Positions 9,518 through 19,120 of a DNA stretch of 64,000 nucleotides are shown here, in pieces. The first letter of the stretch is position 1. Each line of letters starts with the position of its first letter. The stretch is from Palsa-147 sp963771905. GTDB lineage: Bacteria > Acidobacteriota > Terriglobia > Acidiferrales > UBA7541. The stretch is taken from positions 186,001 to 250,000 of the forward strand of contig CAVYVI010000005.1 in assembly GCA_963771905.1 (NCBI GenBank), given 5' to 3'. A model generated the notes under the pieces. That model was given only the letters and a program-made list of their open reading frames with translations, had not been told where the DNA came from and searched no databases. Position numbers and translations under genes: made by a program.

Positions 9518-10236
9518 GGATCACCTGCGCCCGACGCGACCTCGATCCGCAGCCGCTCGCGCGTCTCGTCGAGCCATTTCGTCGCATGCTCGCTGATGAT
9601 GCGCTCCGTCAAGAGGCGCCGAATGTCGGCATGAACCGCGTCCAGAGGCGGCACGGTCTCCTTGCGAGACTTCGCTTGCTCCGTGAATTCGCCGTTGTAA
9701 TAGTCCTCGATCCCTTTTTCGTCCACTTGAGCGGCGGGCCGGAATTTGTAATCGAGAAATCGGTCGAGATAAATTTCCAATTCGAGCTCGCGCCGCACGG
9801 CCGCTTCTGTTAGCCCAACCTCCGCCATGCGCGCATGAAATGCTTCCGGCGATGAAGACTGCTTGGCGAGAGCCGCGAGAGCCCGAGTGATGTCGTCTGG
9901 TGTCGGACGAGCGAATCGCGTCGTTTGGGCTTCGTTCTTTACGATCCATTGATCGGTGAGCTCGCGAATCAAGTCGTCACGGCTCCCGGACTTTCCTTCG
10001 ACGAGCATCTGATACGCGGACAATTCGTCCAGCTCGCTCTCGGTGAGAATGTCGCCCTCGATCCGCGCGACGATTCCATCCACTTGGACCGTCCGATTTT
10101 GCGCCTGCGCCGGCGCCAGCGCCTGGAGCAGGATCGACGGGCCTCCCGGCTCACGCGCGCGAGCGTCCGCAATCCACAGCGGTGTGAACGCGAGGCCGGC
10201 AACAACCGTCACGAAAATCGCACCGCGTCGCATCAA
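9514..10236 (-). CDS. SurA-like periplasmic chaperone (no PPIase domain seen)
   Basis: A 240-residue secreted protein. After a signal peptide it has the SurA N-terminal chaperone pattern: VDGIVARIEGDILTESELDE, then helices, then a region corresponding to the C-terminal helix of that module. I see no parvulin-type isomerase domain, so it probably acts as a holdase for outer-membrane proteins in the periplasm. It overlaps the upstream Omp85 gene by 4 bases and the downstream tamB by 4 bases. The placement between the two suggests it serves this export machine. Confidence 0.8.
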   Translation of the reverse strand: MMRRGAIFVTVVAGLAFTPLWIADARAREPGGPSILLQALAPAQAQNRTVQVDGIVARIEGDILTESELDELSAYQMLVEGKSGSRDDLIRELTDQWIVKNEAQTTRFARPTPDDITRALAALAKQSSSPEAFHARMAEVGLTEAAVRRELELEIYLDRFLDYKFRPAAQVDEKGIEDYYNGEFTEQAKSRKETVPPLDAVHADIRRLLTERIISEHATKWLDETRERLRIEVASGAGDP

Positions 10237-13127
10237 AACACCGGCCCGATGTTGAAGAAGAATTGGAAATGCGGCAACTGCTGAATCTCCGGCAGATTCG
10301 TCGTCGAATTAAGAAACTGGAATTTCGCGGGATTCAGTTGGTAGCCGAAATCGATGCGCACGGGGCCGATCGGCGTCGCGTAACGTAGGCCCGCGCCGAC
10401 GGTATGCGACAGATAATTCAAATCCGTCAGCGATGATGGCGCCGAATGCAGCGAAATATGGTTGATGTCGGTGTACACGTTTCCCGCGTCATAAAAAAAC
10501 GTCCCACCCACTCGATTGCCGATATACGGCAGCCTAAGAGGAAATCGTATTTCCTGATTGAATTCAAGAAGCGCCAGTCCGCCCACGGGGAAGCCCGTAT
10601 CGGGATCGCGCGGGCCTGCCTGATTCAAACCGAATCCGCGGATCGACTGGCCGCCGCCGGCAAAGAATCGCTCGGGAAGCGGGATTTCATCCGGCGTCGT
10701 GCCGGGAAGCGTCTGCTCGACCCCGAAGCGGAAAGCGCGCGCGAAGACGAACGACCGGCCGAAAGGGGTAAATGTCGAATTCTGCACGAACGCGCGGAGA
10801 AAGCTGGCGCTCGATCCGAACTTTTTCTCGGCGACGCTGAGGTCAACCGAATTGTAACTGCCCTTCGTCGCATCGGCGGCGCTGTTTCGCCGGTCGTGCA
10901 GCCAGCTCACGCCGAATCCGGAAATCAGCGTCGGCTGGCTGAATAGGGGAATTTCGTCCGGCGAGATTTTCAGCGAGTTGGCGTCGACCAATACGTGCCG
11001 GAAAAAATACCGGTACAGCAGCGATGTGCTCGGCGTGACGGTGTCGACGAATTGCGCCGCGGCTTCGTAGCGCTCCGAGTTGAATGTATTCACGTCCTGT
11101 GACTTGTCGGCGTACGTAGTGAGTTGCAGACTGTAGTGGGGATTCGCGAGGAAGTTCGACGCGGTGTAGCTGAGCACGGCGCGGTATTGCAGCGTGCTCG
11201 CGCGAACCTTCAATGAAATCGACTGCGCGCGTCCGTCCACATTGGCTTCCCCGATTTCGAAGATCACGCGCGGGCTCGCGTTCAATGTCGTGCCGGTTGG
11301 ATTGGACGAACTCCCCGCAAGCCGCTGTACCTCAAATCCGAGACCGTACCCGAGCGTCCACCGCTTTCCTTCCTCCACCGCTACGACCACGGTCTTTTCC
11401 GGATCCGTGCCCTGTGGGTTCTGCGGCGCGATCTGCACGCGATTGAAGATAGCGAGATTGTAAAGCCGCCGCTGCGTGTCGATGACGTCCCCTTCGCGTA
11501 GCGGTCCTCCGGCCTTCACCTGCACTTGCCGCGCGATCACTCCGTAGCGCGTGTGCACGTATCCCGTTATCAGAACCCGCAAGACATCGATCTGCGGCCC
11601 TTCGGTAATCCGAAACACCACGTTGATCCGGTTCGGTTCGGCGCCAGGCGTTGCCTGTCCTTCCACCTGCGCGTCGGGAAATCCGTCGTTGTAATAGAGC
11701 GCCAGAATATTGTTGCGGTCACCCGCGACGTTCGAATCCGAGTACGGTTGGCCGACCGATGAACCGATAACATTGGCCAACGTTTTCGCGTCAATGGTGT
11801 GATCGCCTTCGATCTTTAATCCACTCACCAGCGTCTGGGGGCCTTCCGTGATCGAGAAATGCACGTACAGATCGCCTGATTTCCCCTTGTAGTCGTCATC
11901 CACGACGAATTTAACTTGGGCCTCGAGAAAGCCGTTGGCCTGGTAGAGCCCCCGGATCGAATCGCTGTCGTCCCGCACCATGCGTTGGCTGAACTTGCCG
12001 CGCGAAGCGAAACTCGACCGCTGGAGTTGCAGCCGCGAGGTGAGAATTTCGTCGCGAAAATAATGGTTGCCGCTGAAAGTGATTCCCAACAGCCGGTGGC
12101 GAACGCCACGTTTGATTGTGTACGTGATGACCCGCTCGTTGCGGCTGGCGTCCTCAGTGATGGCATAGTCCGCGTCCGAATCGAAATAACCATTGCGTTG
12201 CAGATCGTCGCGAATGTTGCGAAGCCCCTCTTGCAGCAGATCTTCGTCCACGGCGCCTTCCGCATAAATCGGAAGGAGTTTATGGAGCTGCCCCGGCCGG
12301 AAATGCACTCCCACAACGTCCACACGCACGCGCGGGCCCGCCGTCACGGTCAGAATCAGGGGCAGGCGATTGGACGCCGAATCATACGCTCCCCGTTGAA
12401 TTGCCACGTTCGTTCCGAGGTAACCTTCGCCAACCAGCTTCTTCCGTAGGCGTTCGACGCCGTGTGTAACGCGCGAAGAGGTCACGTCCTGCTTGGAGTT
12501 CGGCTTGAGCCTCGTCCGCCCGAGCAGTTCCTTGTCGGTGAACGAACTCTTGTTGACTACATCAATCGTGCCAATGCGCGCTCGCGGTCCCGGCGTGATT
12601 CGCACGATCACGTCCATCTGCTGGTTTTCGGGGTGCGGCTCTTCCGTATGCTCGACTTTGGCCTGGAACAGCCCTTCTTCGCGGAGCGTATCGCTGAGCC
12701 GCTTCAATCCATCGGTTACTGCGTTTTCGCGGAAAGGCTCGCCCAGAGGCAGCCGCATCGCAGCCAGCGCGCTAGCCTCCGTTGGCGGTTCTTTTAAGCC
12801 ATCAATGCGGATAACGTTATTGTAGAGATTCCGATGCACGATGAAATCGAGTTGGACACCGTCCGGCTCGGACGTTGCATCGACGTGAATCTGCGCGTAG
12901 CGTCCCGTCGCATACAGCGTCCGCAAACTGGCGCGCTCCGCCTCCATGTCGAAAGGCTTCCCCGCTTCGAGGGCCATCGCTGGAAGCTTGTCCTGGAGCA
13001 CGCGGCCTGTGTCGTCGACGATCCGAATTTCCGCCACCAGGCGTCCTTCGACGGCCGTATCCTGGGCCTGGCCCCAGAGCGATGCAGTCAGCGCGAGAAA
13101 CATGCCCACACTCATCCACGCTTGCAT
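10233..13127 (-). CDS. Omp85 family outer-membrane assembly protein (TamA/BamA-like)
   Basis: A 964-residue protein with a signal peptide, then a long periplasmic part with about six or seven POTRA-like repeats (each near 70-80 residues, to about residue 590). A C-terminal 16-strand barrel of the Omp85 family follows. The barrel shows the conserved lid-loop motif in FFAGGGQSIRGFG and ends in a C-terminal Phe. The POTRA number is higher than TamA (three) or BamA (five). It would insert outer-membrane proteins or work with the TamB downstream. It starts an operon with the SurA-like chaperone and TamB, joined by ATGA overlaps. Confidence 0.92.
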   Translation of the reverse strand: MQAWMSVGMFLALTASLWGQAQDTAVEGRLVAEIRIVDDTGRVLQDKLPAMALEAGKPFDMEAERASLRTLYATGRYAQIHVDATSEPDGVQLDFIVHRNLYNNVIRIDGLKEPPTEASALAAMRLPLGEPFRENAVTDGLKRLSDTLREEGLFQAKVEHTEEPHPENQQMDVIVRITPGPRARIGTIDVVNKSSFTDKELLGRTRLKPNSKQDVTSSRVTHGVERLRKKLVGEGYLGTNVAIQRGAYDSASNRLPLILTVTAGPRVRVDVVGVHFRPGQLHKLLPIYAEGAVDEDLLQEGLRNIRDDLQRNGYFDSDADYAITEDASRNERVITYTIKRGVRHRLLGITFSGNHYFRDEILTSRLQLQRSSFASRGKFSQRMVRDDSDSIRGLYQANGFLEAQVKFVVDDDYKGKSGDLYVHFSITEGPQTLVSGLKIEGDHTIDAKTLANVIGSSVGQPYSDSNVAGDRNNILALYYNDGFPDAQVEGQATPGAEPNRINVVFRITEGPQIDVLRVLITGYVHTRYGVIARQVQVKAGGPLREGDVIDTQRRLYNLAIFNRVQIAPQNPQGTDPEKTVVVAVEEGKRWTLGYGLGFEVQRLAGSSSNPTGTTLNASPRVIFEIGEANVDGRAQSISLKVRASTLQYRAVLSYTASNFLANPHYSLQLTTYADKSQDVNTFNSERYEAAAQFVDTVTPSTSLLYRYFFRHVLVDANSLKISPDEIPLFSQPTLISGFGVSWLHDRRNSAADATKGSYNSVDLSVAEKKFGSSASFLRAFVQNSTFTPFGRSFVFARAFRFGVEQTLPGTTPDEIPLPERFFAGGGQSIRGFGLNQAGPRDPDTGFPVGGLALLEFNQEIRFPLRLPYIGNRVGGTFFYDAGNVYTDINHISLHSAPSSLTDLNYLSHTVGAGLRYATPIGPVRIDFGYQLNPAKFQFLNSTTNLPEIQQLPHFQFFFNIGPVF

Positions 13128-13283
13128 GGCTATCGATTTTTTGCGTCGGGAAACGATCGGTTGACCCCATGTTTCGGCCCGCGCCAGGGCCGGCAGTGGT
13201 GAGACGAGCGGCTAGTATATCCGCGTTGCCCTGCCGATTTGAATTGGCGCTATTATGATGAATAGTTCTACCGCAAATAACCG

Positions 13284-14315
13284 ATGGACACGAACCAAAA
13301 GGAACGCTATTCCCGCCAGATTCTCTTCGCCGGAATCGGCGAGGCCGGTCAGGAGCGATTGCTGAACGCCTCGGCAGTTTTGGTTGGCTGCGGCGCCATT
13401 GGCACCGCCGTCGCCAATCTGCTTCTCCGTTCGGGGGTGGGCGCGTTGCGCTTGATCGATCGCGACTTCGTCGAGCCCTCGAACTTGCAGCGCCAGATGC
13501 TCTTCGAGGAGTCCGACGCGCGCGAAAATCTTCCCAAAGCCATTGCGGCCGAACGCCGGCTTCGCGCCATCAACTCGGTCGCGCGAATCGAAGGCATCGT
13601 CGCGGATCTCACGCCCAAGAACGCGCGTGAACTTCTCTCCGGCTTTCCTCTGATCCTCGACGGTACGGACAATTTTGAAACGCGACTGCTCGTCAACGAC
13701 GCCGCGATCGCGCTCGGCGTCCCGTGGATTTATGCCGCCGCCGTCGCAAGCGCTGGCGTAACCATGACGATTCTGCCGGGTGAAACGGCGTGTCTGGCCT
13801 GCCTGGTCGAGTCCGGCGACGCGGCCGCGGCTGCAATGGAAGAAACCTGCGACACCGCCGGCATCCTCAATGCCGCAGTCAACGTCATCGCTTCCCTCGA
13901 ATCCATAGAAGCGATGAAGATTCTCACCGCGCAACGTTACGAACTGAGCGGCCGGCTCGTTTCTTTCGATGTCTGGAGCGGGAAACATCGCGCCATTCGC
14001 GTCGCGCGCAATCCCGAATGCCGCGCCTGCGCGCGCCGCGATTTTCGATATCTCGAAGGCGACGTGCAGCCGCATATCACCCTGTGCGGCCGCGATTCCG
14101 TTCAGATTCACGAGCGCGGACGCAGTCTCGATCTCGCAGAATTAAATCGCCGGCTCACGTCCACGGCCGCCGATGTTCGCAGCAACGACTTCCTGCTTCG
14201 CTTCCGCGTCAATTCCTACGAAATTACCGTATTCCCCGACGGCCGTGCGATTTTCAAAGGCACGCGCGATCCGGCCGTCGCCCGTTCGCTCTACGCCCGG
14301 TTCGTCGGCGCTTAA
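13284..14315 (+). CDS. ThiF/MoeB-type E1-like adenylyltransferase
   Basis: A 343-residue E1-like enzyme. It has the nucleotide loop GCGAIGTAVA (residues 36-45), arginine finger region NLQRQ, the motif DGTDNFETR (126-134) and a zinc site from C170/C173 and C246/C249. A candidate catalytic Cys is C189 in CDTAGI. Enzymes of this family adenylate the C-terminal Gly of a small ubiquitin-like sulfur carrier (ThiS or MoaD). The last about 80 residues may be a fused ubiquitin-like or rhodanese-remnant extension: they end in a run of short strands (ITVFPDGRAIFKGT) that I cannot assign firmly. It diverges from the Omp85 operon. Confidence 0.88.
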   Translation: MDTNQKERYSRQILFAGIGEAGQERLLNASAVLVGCGAIGTAVANLLLRSGVGALRLIDRDFVEPSNLQRQMLFEESDARENLPKAIAAERRLRAINSVARIEGIVADLTPKNARELLSGFPLILDGTDNFETRLLVNDAAIALGVPWIYAAAVASAGVTMTILPGETACLACLVESGDAAAAAMEETCDTAGILNAAVNVIASLESIEAMKILTAQRYELSGRLVSFDVWSGKHRAIRVARNPECRACARRDFRYLEGDVQPHITLCGRDSVQIHERGRSLDLAELNRRLTSTAADVRSNDFLLRFRVNSYEITVFPDGRAIFKGTRDPAVARSLYARFVGA

Positions 14316-14405
14316 CCGTCTCGGCACCGCCCCAAAGCACGGCACTCGGGGATTTCGCTCTCAGTCTGGTTCCGAATGAAAGAAGGGAATTCGTCGAAGG
14401 GAGGA

Positions 14406-14747
14406 CTATGCGAAGCGTCGCATCGCGGATTGCCGCATCGCTGAGCGATCGATATTCTCGCGCGTATTCATCAAAGTCAGGAGCGTGCTCAGCACCCGCG
14501 CCTTCATTTCATCCGACATCGTCCAGCCGCTCGTTGCCACGGTCACCAGCACATCGCCCCGCGCCGCGATTTGTTTGAAGAATTCCACCTGCCGGGCGTG
14601 GGCCGTTTGGCCGAGCGCCGTTTCGCGCCGGATCGCAGCGCATTCTTCTTCAATATGGAGCGTGTAATGCATCAGGCAGAGATGCTCCTGCGCTAGCCCC
14701 GGAGGCATCGGAGCCTTGCAACCTTTCGAAGTGCAAGATTCGGCCAT
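14406..14747 (-). CDS. Hypothetical protein with Cys-rich N-terminus
   Basis: A 113-residue protein. The first 30 residues carry four Cys or His pairs (CTSKGC and LCLMHY) that could bind zinc. The rest is predicted helical. I do not recognise the family. It is convergent with the ThiF-like gene and has no clear Shine-Dalgarno. Coding is supported by the absence of a better overlapping frame and by amphipathic helices, but confidence is moderate. Confidence 0.55.
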   Translation of the reverse strand: MAESCTSKGCKAPMPPGLAQEHLCLMHYTLHIEEECAAIRRETALGQTAHARQVEFFKQIAARGDVLVTVATSGWTMSDEMKARVLSTLLTLMNTRENIDRSAMRQSAMRRFA

Positions 14748-14903
14748 GGGTAGGCGACTCGGCGAACTATTCGAGTTCTAGCATTCTATCGGCACAAAAG
14801 CCAGTTTGCTGAGGTGGCATGATTTCAATATGTTACGGGGCATTTCGCCTTCAATTGCGGTAAGCGGCGAGCCTCCGAATCCCACTTCGGGATGGGAAGA
14901 AAG

Positions 14904-15560
14904 CTAATGCGGCAGGTTGCGAATCAATCCCAGATCCGTCGCACCATTCACAACAAACTGCACCGCAATCGCCACGAGGATCAATCCCATCAGTCGCATC
15001 AATATCCGGATTCCCGTTTCGCCCAAATAGACGCGGACGCGGTCCGCACCCGCCAGAATCCAGTACGAGGCCAGAGAGCTGATGACAATCGCGGCGTACA
15101 CCACCACGTGCTGCCACCACGAATGGGATTCGCCCACCAGCACCATTACGGTTGAAATCGCGCCCGGCCCGGCTAGCATCGGAATTCCCAGGGGAATAAT
15201 CCCCGCGTCGGCTTTCGACGCGCCTTCCGCAGCTTCTTCCGGTGATTCCTTGGTAGCGGACCTTCGCGCCTGGAGGTTGTCCATGCCGATTTGCATCAGA
15301 ATGATTCCGCCTGCGATTTTGAAAGCCGGCAGCGTGATTCCAAAAACCTTGAAGATTAGGCTGCCCGCGAGCGCGAAGCCCGCGAGGATCAACGCGCAAG
15401 TCCAGCCCGCGCGCTCGGCAATATGGCGCCGCTCCATCGGCTCGGAATCCGCGGTGATCACCAGAAATTGCGGAATCACGGCGAACGGATCGACCAGAAA
15501 AAAGACGGAGCTCAACGTTAGCAGCGCGAATTCAAGAATTTCGATAATGCTCGAGTGCAT
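14904..15560 (-). CDS. MarC family integral membrane protein
   Basis: A 218-residue membrane protein with six hydrophobic helices. It has the MarC/UPF0056 pattern: an N-terminal helix ending in FFLVDPFAVIPQFL, a second-half motif GIPMLAGPGAIST, and a charged loop between helices 3 and 4. Members are inner-membrane proteins of unknown transport role; despite the name they are not linked to multiple antibiotic resistance. It is divergent from the PilZ gene, with 312 bases between them. Confidence 0.9.
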   Translation of the reverse strand: MHSSIIEILEFALLTLSSVFFLVDPFAVIPQFLVITADSEPMERRHIAERAGWTCALILAGFALAGSLIFKVFGITLPAFKIAGGIILMQIGMDNLQARRSATKESPEEAAEGASKADAGIIPLGIPMLAGPGAISTVMVLVGESHSWWQHVVVYAAIVISSLASYWILAGADRVRVYLGETGIRILMRLMGLILVAIAVQFVVNGATDLGLIRNLPH

Positions 15561-15871
15561 GCCTCAAGCCCCATGGGCGCGCTTGTGCTTTTCACAGACG
15601 CGCGGCCATAAGCCTATCAGTGTCGAGGCCAATCTTCACCTCGTGAAACGCCGGCAACGGCCGCCTCTGTTCCCGAGTTCAGGTTTCGGCCATCCCCAAT
15701 CGAATGCTTCTCCTGTCCGGAAGAGCCGTTGTCTCTTTCGACGTAGGGTTCCCGCTTCTTCCTCTTTTTTCCGATTTGCGTGGCTATCATCTCGTTAATG
15801 CGCGCGACGCTGTTCGAGAGGGCTGGGGGCCCTGCGTCGGCGCCGATTAAACGTTCACTGGAGGGAAACGT
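15561..15871. other. Intergenic region between marC-like and PilZ genes
   Basis: A 311-base spacer between divergently transcribed genes. It must hold both promoters, but I could not pick out a convincing -35/-10 pair. No RNA gene or long repeat was seen. A good Shine-Dalgarno (GGAGG) sits just before the PilZ start. Confidence 0.5.
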
Positions 15872-16207
15872 ATGAGCCAGCCCTTTACGGTCCAGCGGGC
15901 CGAAAAGCGTACGGACATGAAGATCACGGCGCTCCTCGTCGGCACCCGTGGCGAATTGGGAGTCGAGAAAGCCGTCACGGAAAACGTCAGCCCGGGCGGC
16001 GCACGCGTCATCGCGCCTACCGAGTGGGGTTCGGGAGACACGATTCTCGTCGCTTTGCCCGACGCCAATTTCAGCTCAGCAGCCCGCATCACCTACTCCG
16101 CCCCGTTCGGCCGCGGGCAATTCAGTATCGGCCTTAAGTTCATCGGGTCGGACGAACCGCTGGAAGTCAGCTCCCTCGCCGCCACATTCGGCGGTTTGCA
16201 GTCCTAA
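15872..16207 (+). CDS. PilZ domain protein
   Basis: A 111-residue single-domain protein. It matches the acidobacterial/delta-type PilZ layout: an N-terminal RAEKR arm (a variant of the c-di-GMP-binding RxxxR), the strand ENVSPGGARVIAP (variant of the D/NxSxxG motif) and a closing barrel strand IGLKFIG. PilZ domains bind cyclic di-GMP and control motility, polysaccharide or adhesion. The start is supported by GGAGGG 8 bases upstream. A strong hairpin follows the stop, so the gene is probably monocistronic. Confidence 0.85.
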   Translation: MSQPFTVQRAEKRTDMKITALLVGTRGELGVEKAVTENVSPGGARVIAPTEWGSGDTILVALPDANFSSAARITYSAPFGRGQFSIGLKFIGSDEPLEVSSLAATFGGLQS

Positions 16208-16233
16208 CCGGCAAACTCTGCCAGCGCCGACTC

Positions 16234-16260
16234 CCCCGCTCTCGGATCTCGAGAGCGGGG
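16234..16260 (+). terminator. Strong hairpin downstream of PilZ gene
   Basis: CCCCGCTCTCG, a 5-base loop (GATCT), then CGAGAGCGGGG: an 11-base-pair perfect stem 26 bases after the PilZ stop. No U-run follows, so it may be an RNA-stabilising hairpin or a weak terminator rather than a classic rho-independent one. Confidence 0.6.
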
Positions 16261-16342
16261 CATCGCGCATCCTCAGCAGGAAAAAACTCCTTCGGCTACT
16301 CACCCACTCGACTCGAAAGCGCGGTAGCGATACGCTCTGACC

Positions 16343-16729
16343 ATGTACGCGGAATGGGCTCGCGAGTACTGCCTCTCCCTTGCGCACGTGACCGAACAGA
16401 TCCAATGGCAGGATGATCTTGTCTTCAAGGTCGGAGGAAGGATGTTCTCGGTGGTGGCGCTAGAGCCCGGTGGCCATTGGCTTTCATTCAAGTGCGGTCC
16501 CGACGACTTCGCCGAGTTAGTGGAGCGGCCCGGCCTGCTTCCCGCGCCCTATCTTGCCAGGGCCCACTGGGTCGCGCTCGAGACTGAAGACGCCCTTCCG
16601 CGCGACGAAATCAAGAAACTGCTCAGCTTGGCGCACGCTCTAGTCTTTGCGAAGCTGCCAAAAAAGACGCAGGCCTCGCTGATCCAGCCGAAGCCACGCA
16701 AGACCAAATCAATGAAACATAGGCGCTAA
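16343..16729 (+). CDS. MmcQ/YjbR family DNA-binding protein
   Basis: A 128-residue protein of the MmcQ/YjbR (DUF419) family, recognised by AREYCLSLAHVTEQIQW at the start and MFSVVALEPGGHWLSFKC in the middle. The fold is a double-wing/CyaY-like domain proposed to bind DNA; function is not established. The C-terminal 20 residues are strongly basic (KPRKTKSMKHRR), which fits nucleic-acid binding. It stands alone between the PilZ gene and yebC. Confidence 0.85.
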   Translation: MYAEWAREYCLSLAHVTEQIQWQDDLVFKVGGRMFSVVALEPGGHWLSFKCGPDDFAELVERPGLLPAPYLARAHWVALETEDALPRDEIKKLLSLAHALVFAKLPKKTQASLIQPKPRKTKSMKHRR

Positions 16730-16890
16730 ATTGGCTCGATCCTTTTGCGACTCCCGCGCCATCCACCGCGCCGCCCACTCCTCCATACCCAGACCTCAAG
16801 GACTTCCGGCATCTACAGGGGGTATGCTAGACTAGCGCGGCAAGGGCAACATAATTTGCTCCTGCCATCTTACGTGTACGGGGCTATCCC

Positions 16891-17643
16891 ATGTCTGGAC
16901 ACTCGAAGTGGGCAACAATCAAGCATAAGAAGGCCGCCACAGATGCAAAACGCGGCAAGGCCTTCACCAAGATCATCCGCGAATTGACGATCGCGGCGCG
17001 CAGCGGCGGGAGCGATCCCGACTCGAACCCGCGTTTGCGGACGGCCATCCAGGCGGCCAAGAACGAAAACATGCCCAACGACAATATCGAGCGCGCGGTC
17101 CTGCGCGGCACGGGCGGACTAGAAGGCGAACAGCTCGAGGAAGCCATGTTCGAAGGGTATGGCCCGGGCGGGGTGGGAATGCTGGTGGCCGTGGTGACGA
17201 GCAACCGCAATCGCACCGTCGGCGAAATCCGTCACATGATGGCGAAGCACGGCGGCAACATGGCCGAGTCGGGCGCGGTGGGTTGGATGTTCAGCCGCAA
17301 GGGCGACATTATCGTTCCGAAGGAAGCAGCCGACGAAGAGAAAATGATGGGCATCGTTCTCGATGTGGGCGCCGAAGATTTGCGCGATGACGGCCCGGCG
17401 TGGGAAGTCACGACGCCGCCCGAAGCCTTCGAGAAAGTGCGTGACGCCCTGACCGCCGCGGGGATCAAGCCCGAGTCCGCGGAAGTTTCCTGGGTGCCGC
17501 AGAATTACGTGAAACTCGCGGGGCAGCAGGCGCAGCAAATGTTGCGCATGATCGAGGCGCTCGAAGAAAACGACGACGTGCAGCACGTCTACGCGAATTT
17601 CGATGTCGACGAATCCGAAATTCAGGCGGCTGTGGCGAGCTAG
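16891..17643 (+). CDS. yebC: YebC/PmpR family protein
   Basis: A 250-residue protein with the highly conserved start MSGHSKWATIKHKKAATDAKRGK and the family motif MFEGYGPGGVGML. YebC proteins were long annotated as transcription regulators. Work in recent years shows some relieve ribosome stalling at proline runs, so either role is possible. The gene precedes ruvC, which is a common pairing (yebC-ruvC) in bacteria. Its stop codon lies 146 bases before the ruvC start used here. Confidence 0.95.
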   Translation: MSGHSKWATIKHKKAATDAKRGKAFTKIIRELTIAARSGGSDPDSNPRLRTAIQAAKNENMPNDNIERAVLRGTGGLEGEQLEEAMFEGYGPGGVGMLVAVVTSNRNRTVGEIRHMMAKHGGNMAESGAVGWMFSRKGDIIVPKEAADEEKMMGIVLDVGAEDLRDDGPAWEVTTPPEAFEKVRDALTAAGIKPESAEVSWVPQNYVKLAGQQAQQMLRMIEALEENDDVQHVYANFDVDESEIQAAVAS

Positions 17644-17789
17644 TGTTATGCAGGCGCGCCGGGTTCGTCCTGAGTAGAGTCGCGAAAGATCTTGACCTCG
17701 TTTTCCCGGCTAATAGTGCCCATCCCGGTGTGCCGTCTCGAAAAACCGCTACCCCACCCGCAACCCGCGCACGTACACTTGACGCCGTA

Positions 17790-18404
17790 ATGGCGCTTCC
17801 CGACAGAACCAACGGCCACAAGAAATTACGCGTTCTCGGTGTCGACCCCGCTGTCGCGGGCGCTACCGGCTTTGGCGTCGTCGAACTCGAAGGCGGCGCC
17901 GCACGCTCGCTGCGCTTCGGCGCCTTCAAACTCCACTCGCGCGCGCCATTTTCGACGCGCCTCCGCGAGATTCACAAACTCATCGCCGACCTCGTCGCCG
18001 AATTTGCTCCCGATGCTGTCGCCGTCGAATCCGTCTTCACCGCTCTGAACATGCGCACGGCGCTCAAGCTCGCGGAAGTTCGCGGCGTCGTGCTTCTCGC
18101 CGCGGCGCAGGCAGGCGTGCCGGCGCACAGTTATTCGCCTCGCGAAGTAAAAGCCAGCATCGCCGGCTACGGCGCTGCCACGAAACTGCAAATGCAGCAG
18201 ATGGTGAGCGTGCAGCTCGGCCTGCACGAACGGCCCGAGCCGTCGGACGCCGCCGACGCGCTCGCCGTGGCGCTCTGCCACGCACACGCGGCGATAGCGC
18301 AGGCGCGCATGGCCGTGGCGATGGCGCCATTCGGCCCACCGCCGCGGATAACGGTGGCGCCGCGCAGCCATTCCCGCGCCGCGCGCATCGAATCGCACCG
18401 ATGA
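17790..18404 (+). CDS. ruvC: Crossover junction endodeoxyribonuclease RuvC
   Basis: A 204-residue Holliday-junction resolvase. The catalytic acids can be placed: Asp in VLGVDPAVAG, Glu in VAVESVF, and the C-terminal Asp pair in SDAADALAVALCHAH. It cuts four-way junctions after RuvAB branch migration. I chose the ATG at 17790 because the conserved domain starts 14 residues later; the frame stays open to 17643 with no family similarity. The stop overlaps the next start by 4 bases (ATGA). The C-terminal 35 residues are an extra basic tail. Confidence 0.93.
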   Translation: MALPDRTNGHKKLRVLGVDPAVAGATGFGVVELEGGAARSLRFGAFKLHSRAPFSTRLREIHKLIADLVAEFAPDAVAVESVFTALNMRTALKLAEVRGVVLLAAAQAGVPAHSYSPREVKASIAGYGAATKLQMQQMVSVQLGLHERPEPSDAADALAVALCHAHAAIAQARMAVAMAPFGPPPRITVAPRSHSRAARIESHR

Positions 18405-19087
18405 ATTCTTTCGCTCTGCTCTCTCGATTCGTCAAACGCCCGGCCGCGGCCGCAGCTGTCCCGGCCATCCTGGTCCTATTTCTTGTAGCTCTGCCGGCGC
18501 GCAGCGCCGGCGATGTCGCCACGGTCACCTTCCGAAAAATCTTCAAACAGAGCTATCCGGAATACGTCGAAATCAAAGTGAGCGAAAACGGCAGCGCGGT
18601 CTACGACATCCGCCAGCTCGATGAAAGCGCGAGCCCCGAATCCTTCGAGATCAGCCGTCCGCTCGTCGACAGAATCTTTCTACTTGCCGCGCAGCTTCAT
18701 CACTTCGACGGCATCGACCTCGACGTGCATCGCAAGATCGCAAACCTCGGACAGAAGACGTTTCGCTATGAAAAGGCGGGCGAGGCGCACGAAGTCATGT
18801 TTAACTACACTCTCGATGCCACAGCCAACCAGCTCCTCGATATTTTCGAAGGCCTCGGTCGGCAGCAGACCGATCTCGAAAACCTCGTGCGCGCCATGCG
18901 CTACGACCGCCTCGGCGTCAATGACGCTCTGCTCCGCCTCGAAGGCGATTACAACAGCAAGATCTTGCCCGAGCCCCAGCGGCTGCTTCCGGCTCTCGAC
19001 CAACTCGCCGCGGATGACAAGTACATCGATATCGCGCGCCAGCGCGCGCGCACGCTTGCTTCACACATTCGCAATACGCATTCCTGA
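18401..19087 (+). CDS. Conserved hypothetical secreted protein
   Basis: A 228-residue protein with an N-terminal signal peptide (hydrophobic about residues 17-33, Ala-Arg-Ser-Ala cleavage region). The mature part has no family I recognise. It is translationally coupled to ruvC by an ATGA overlap, but a link to recombination is unlikely for an exported protein; the pairing may be only transcriptional. A periplasmic or envelope location is the best guess. Confidence 0.75.
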   Translation: MNSFALLSRFVKRPAAAAAVPAILVLFLVALPARSAGDVATVTFRKIFKQSYPEYVEIKVSENGSAVYDIRQLDESASPESFEISRPLVDRIFLLAAQLHHFDGIDLDVHRKIANLGQKTFRYEKAGEAHEVMFNYTLDATANQLLDIFEGLGRQQTDLENLVRAMRYDRLGVNDALLRLEGDYNSKILPEPQRLLPALDQLAADDKYIDIARQRARTLASHIRNTHS

Positions 19088-19120
19088 ACTCGCGCTACTT
19101 ATGCAGCCGCAGCAGACGCC

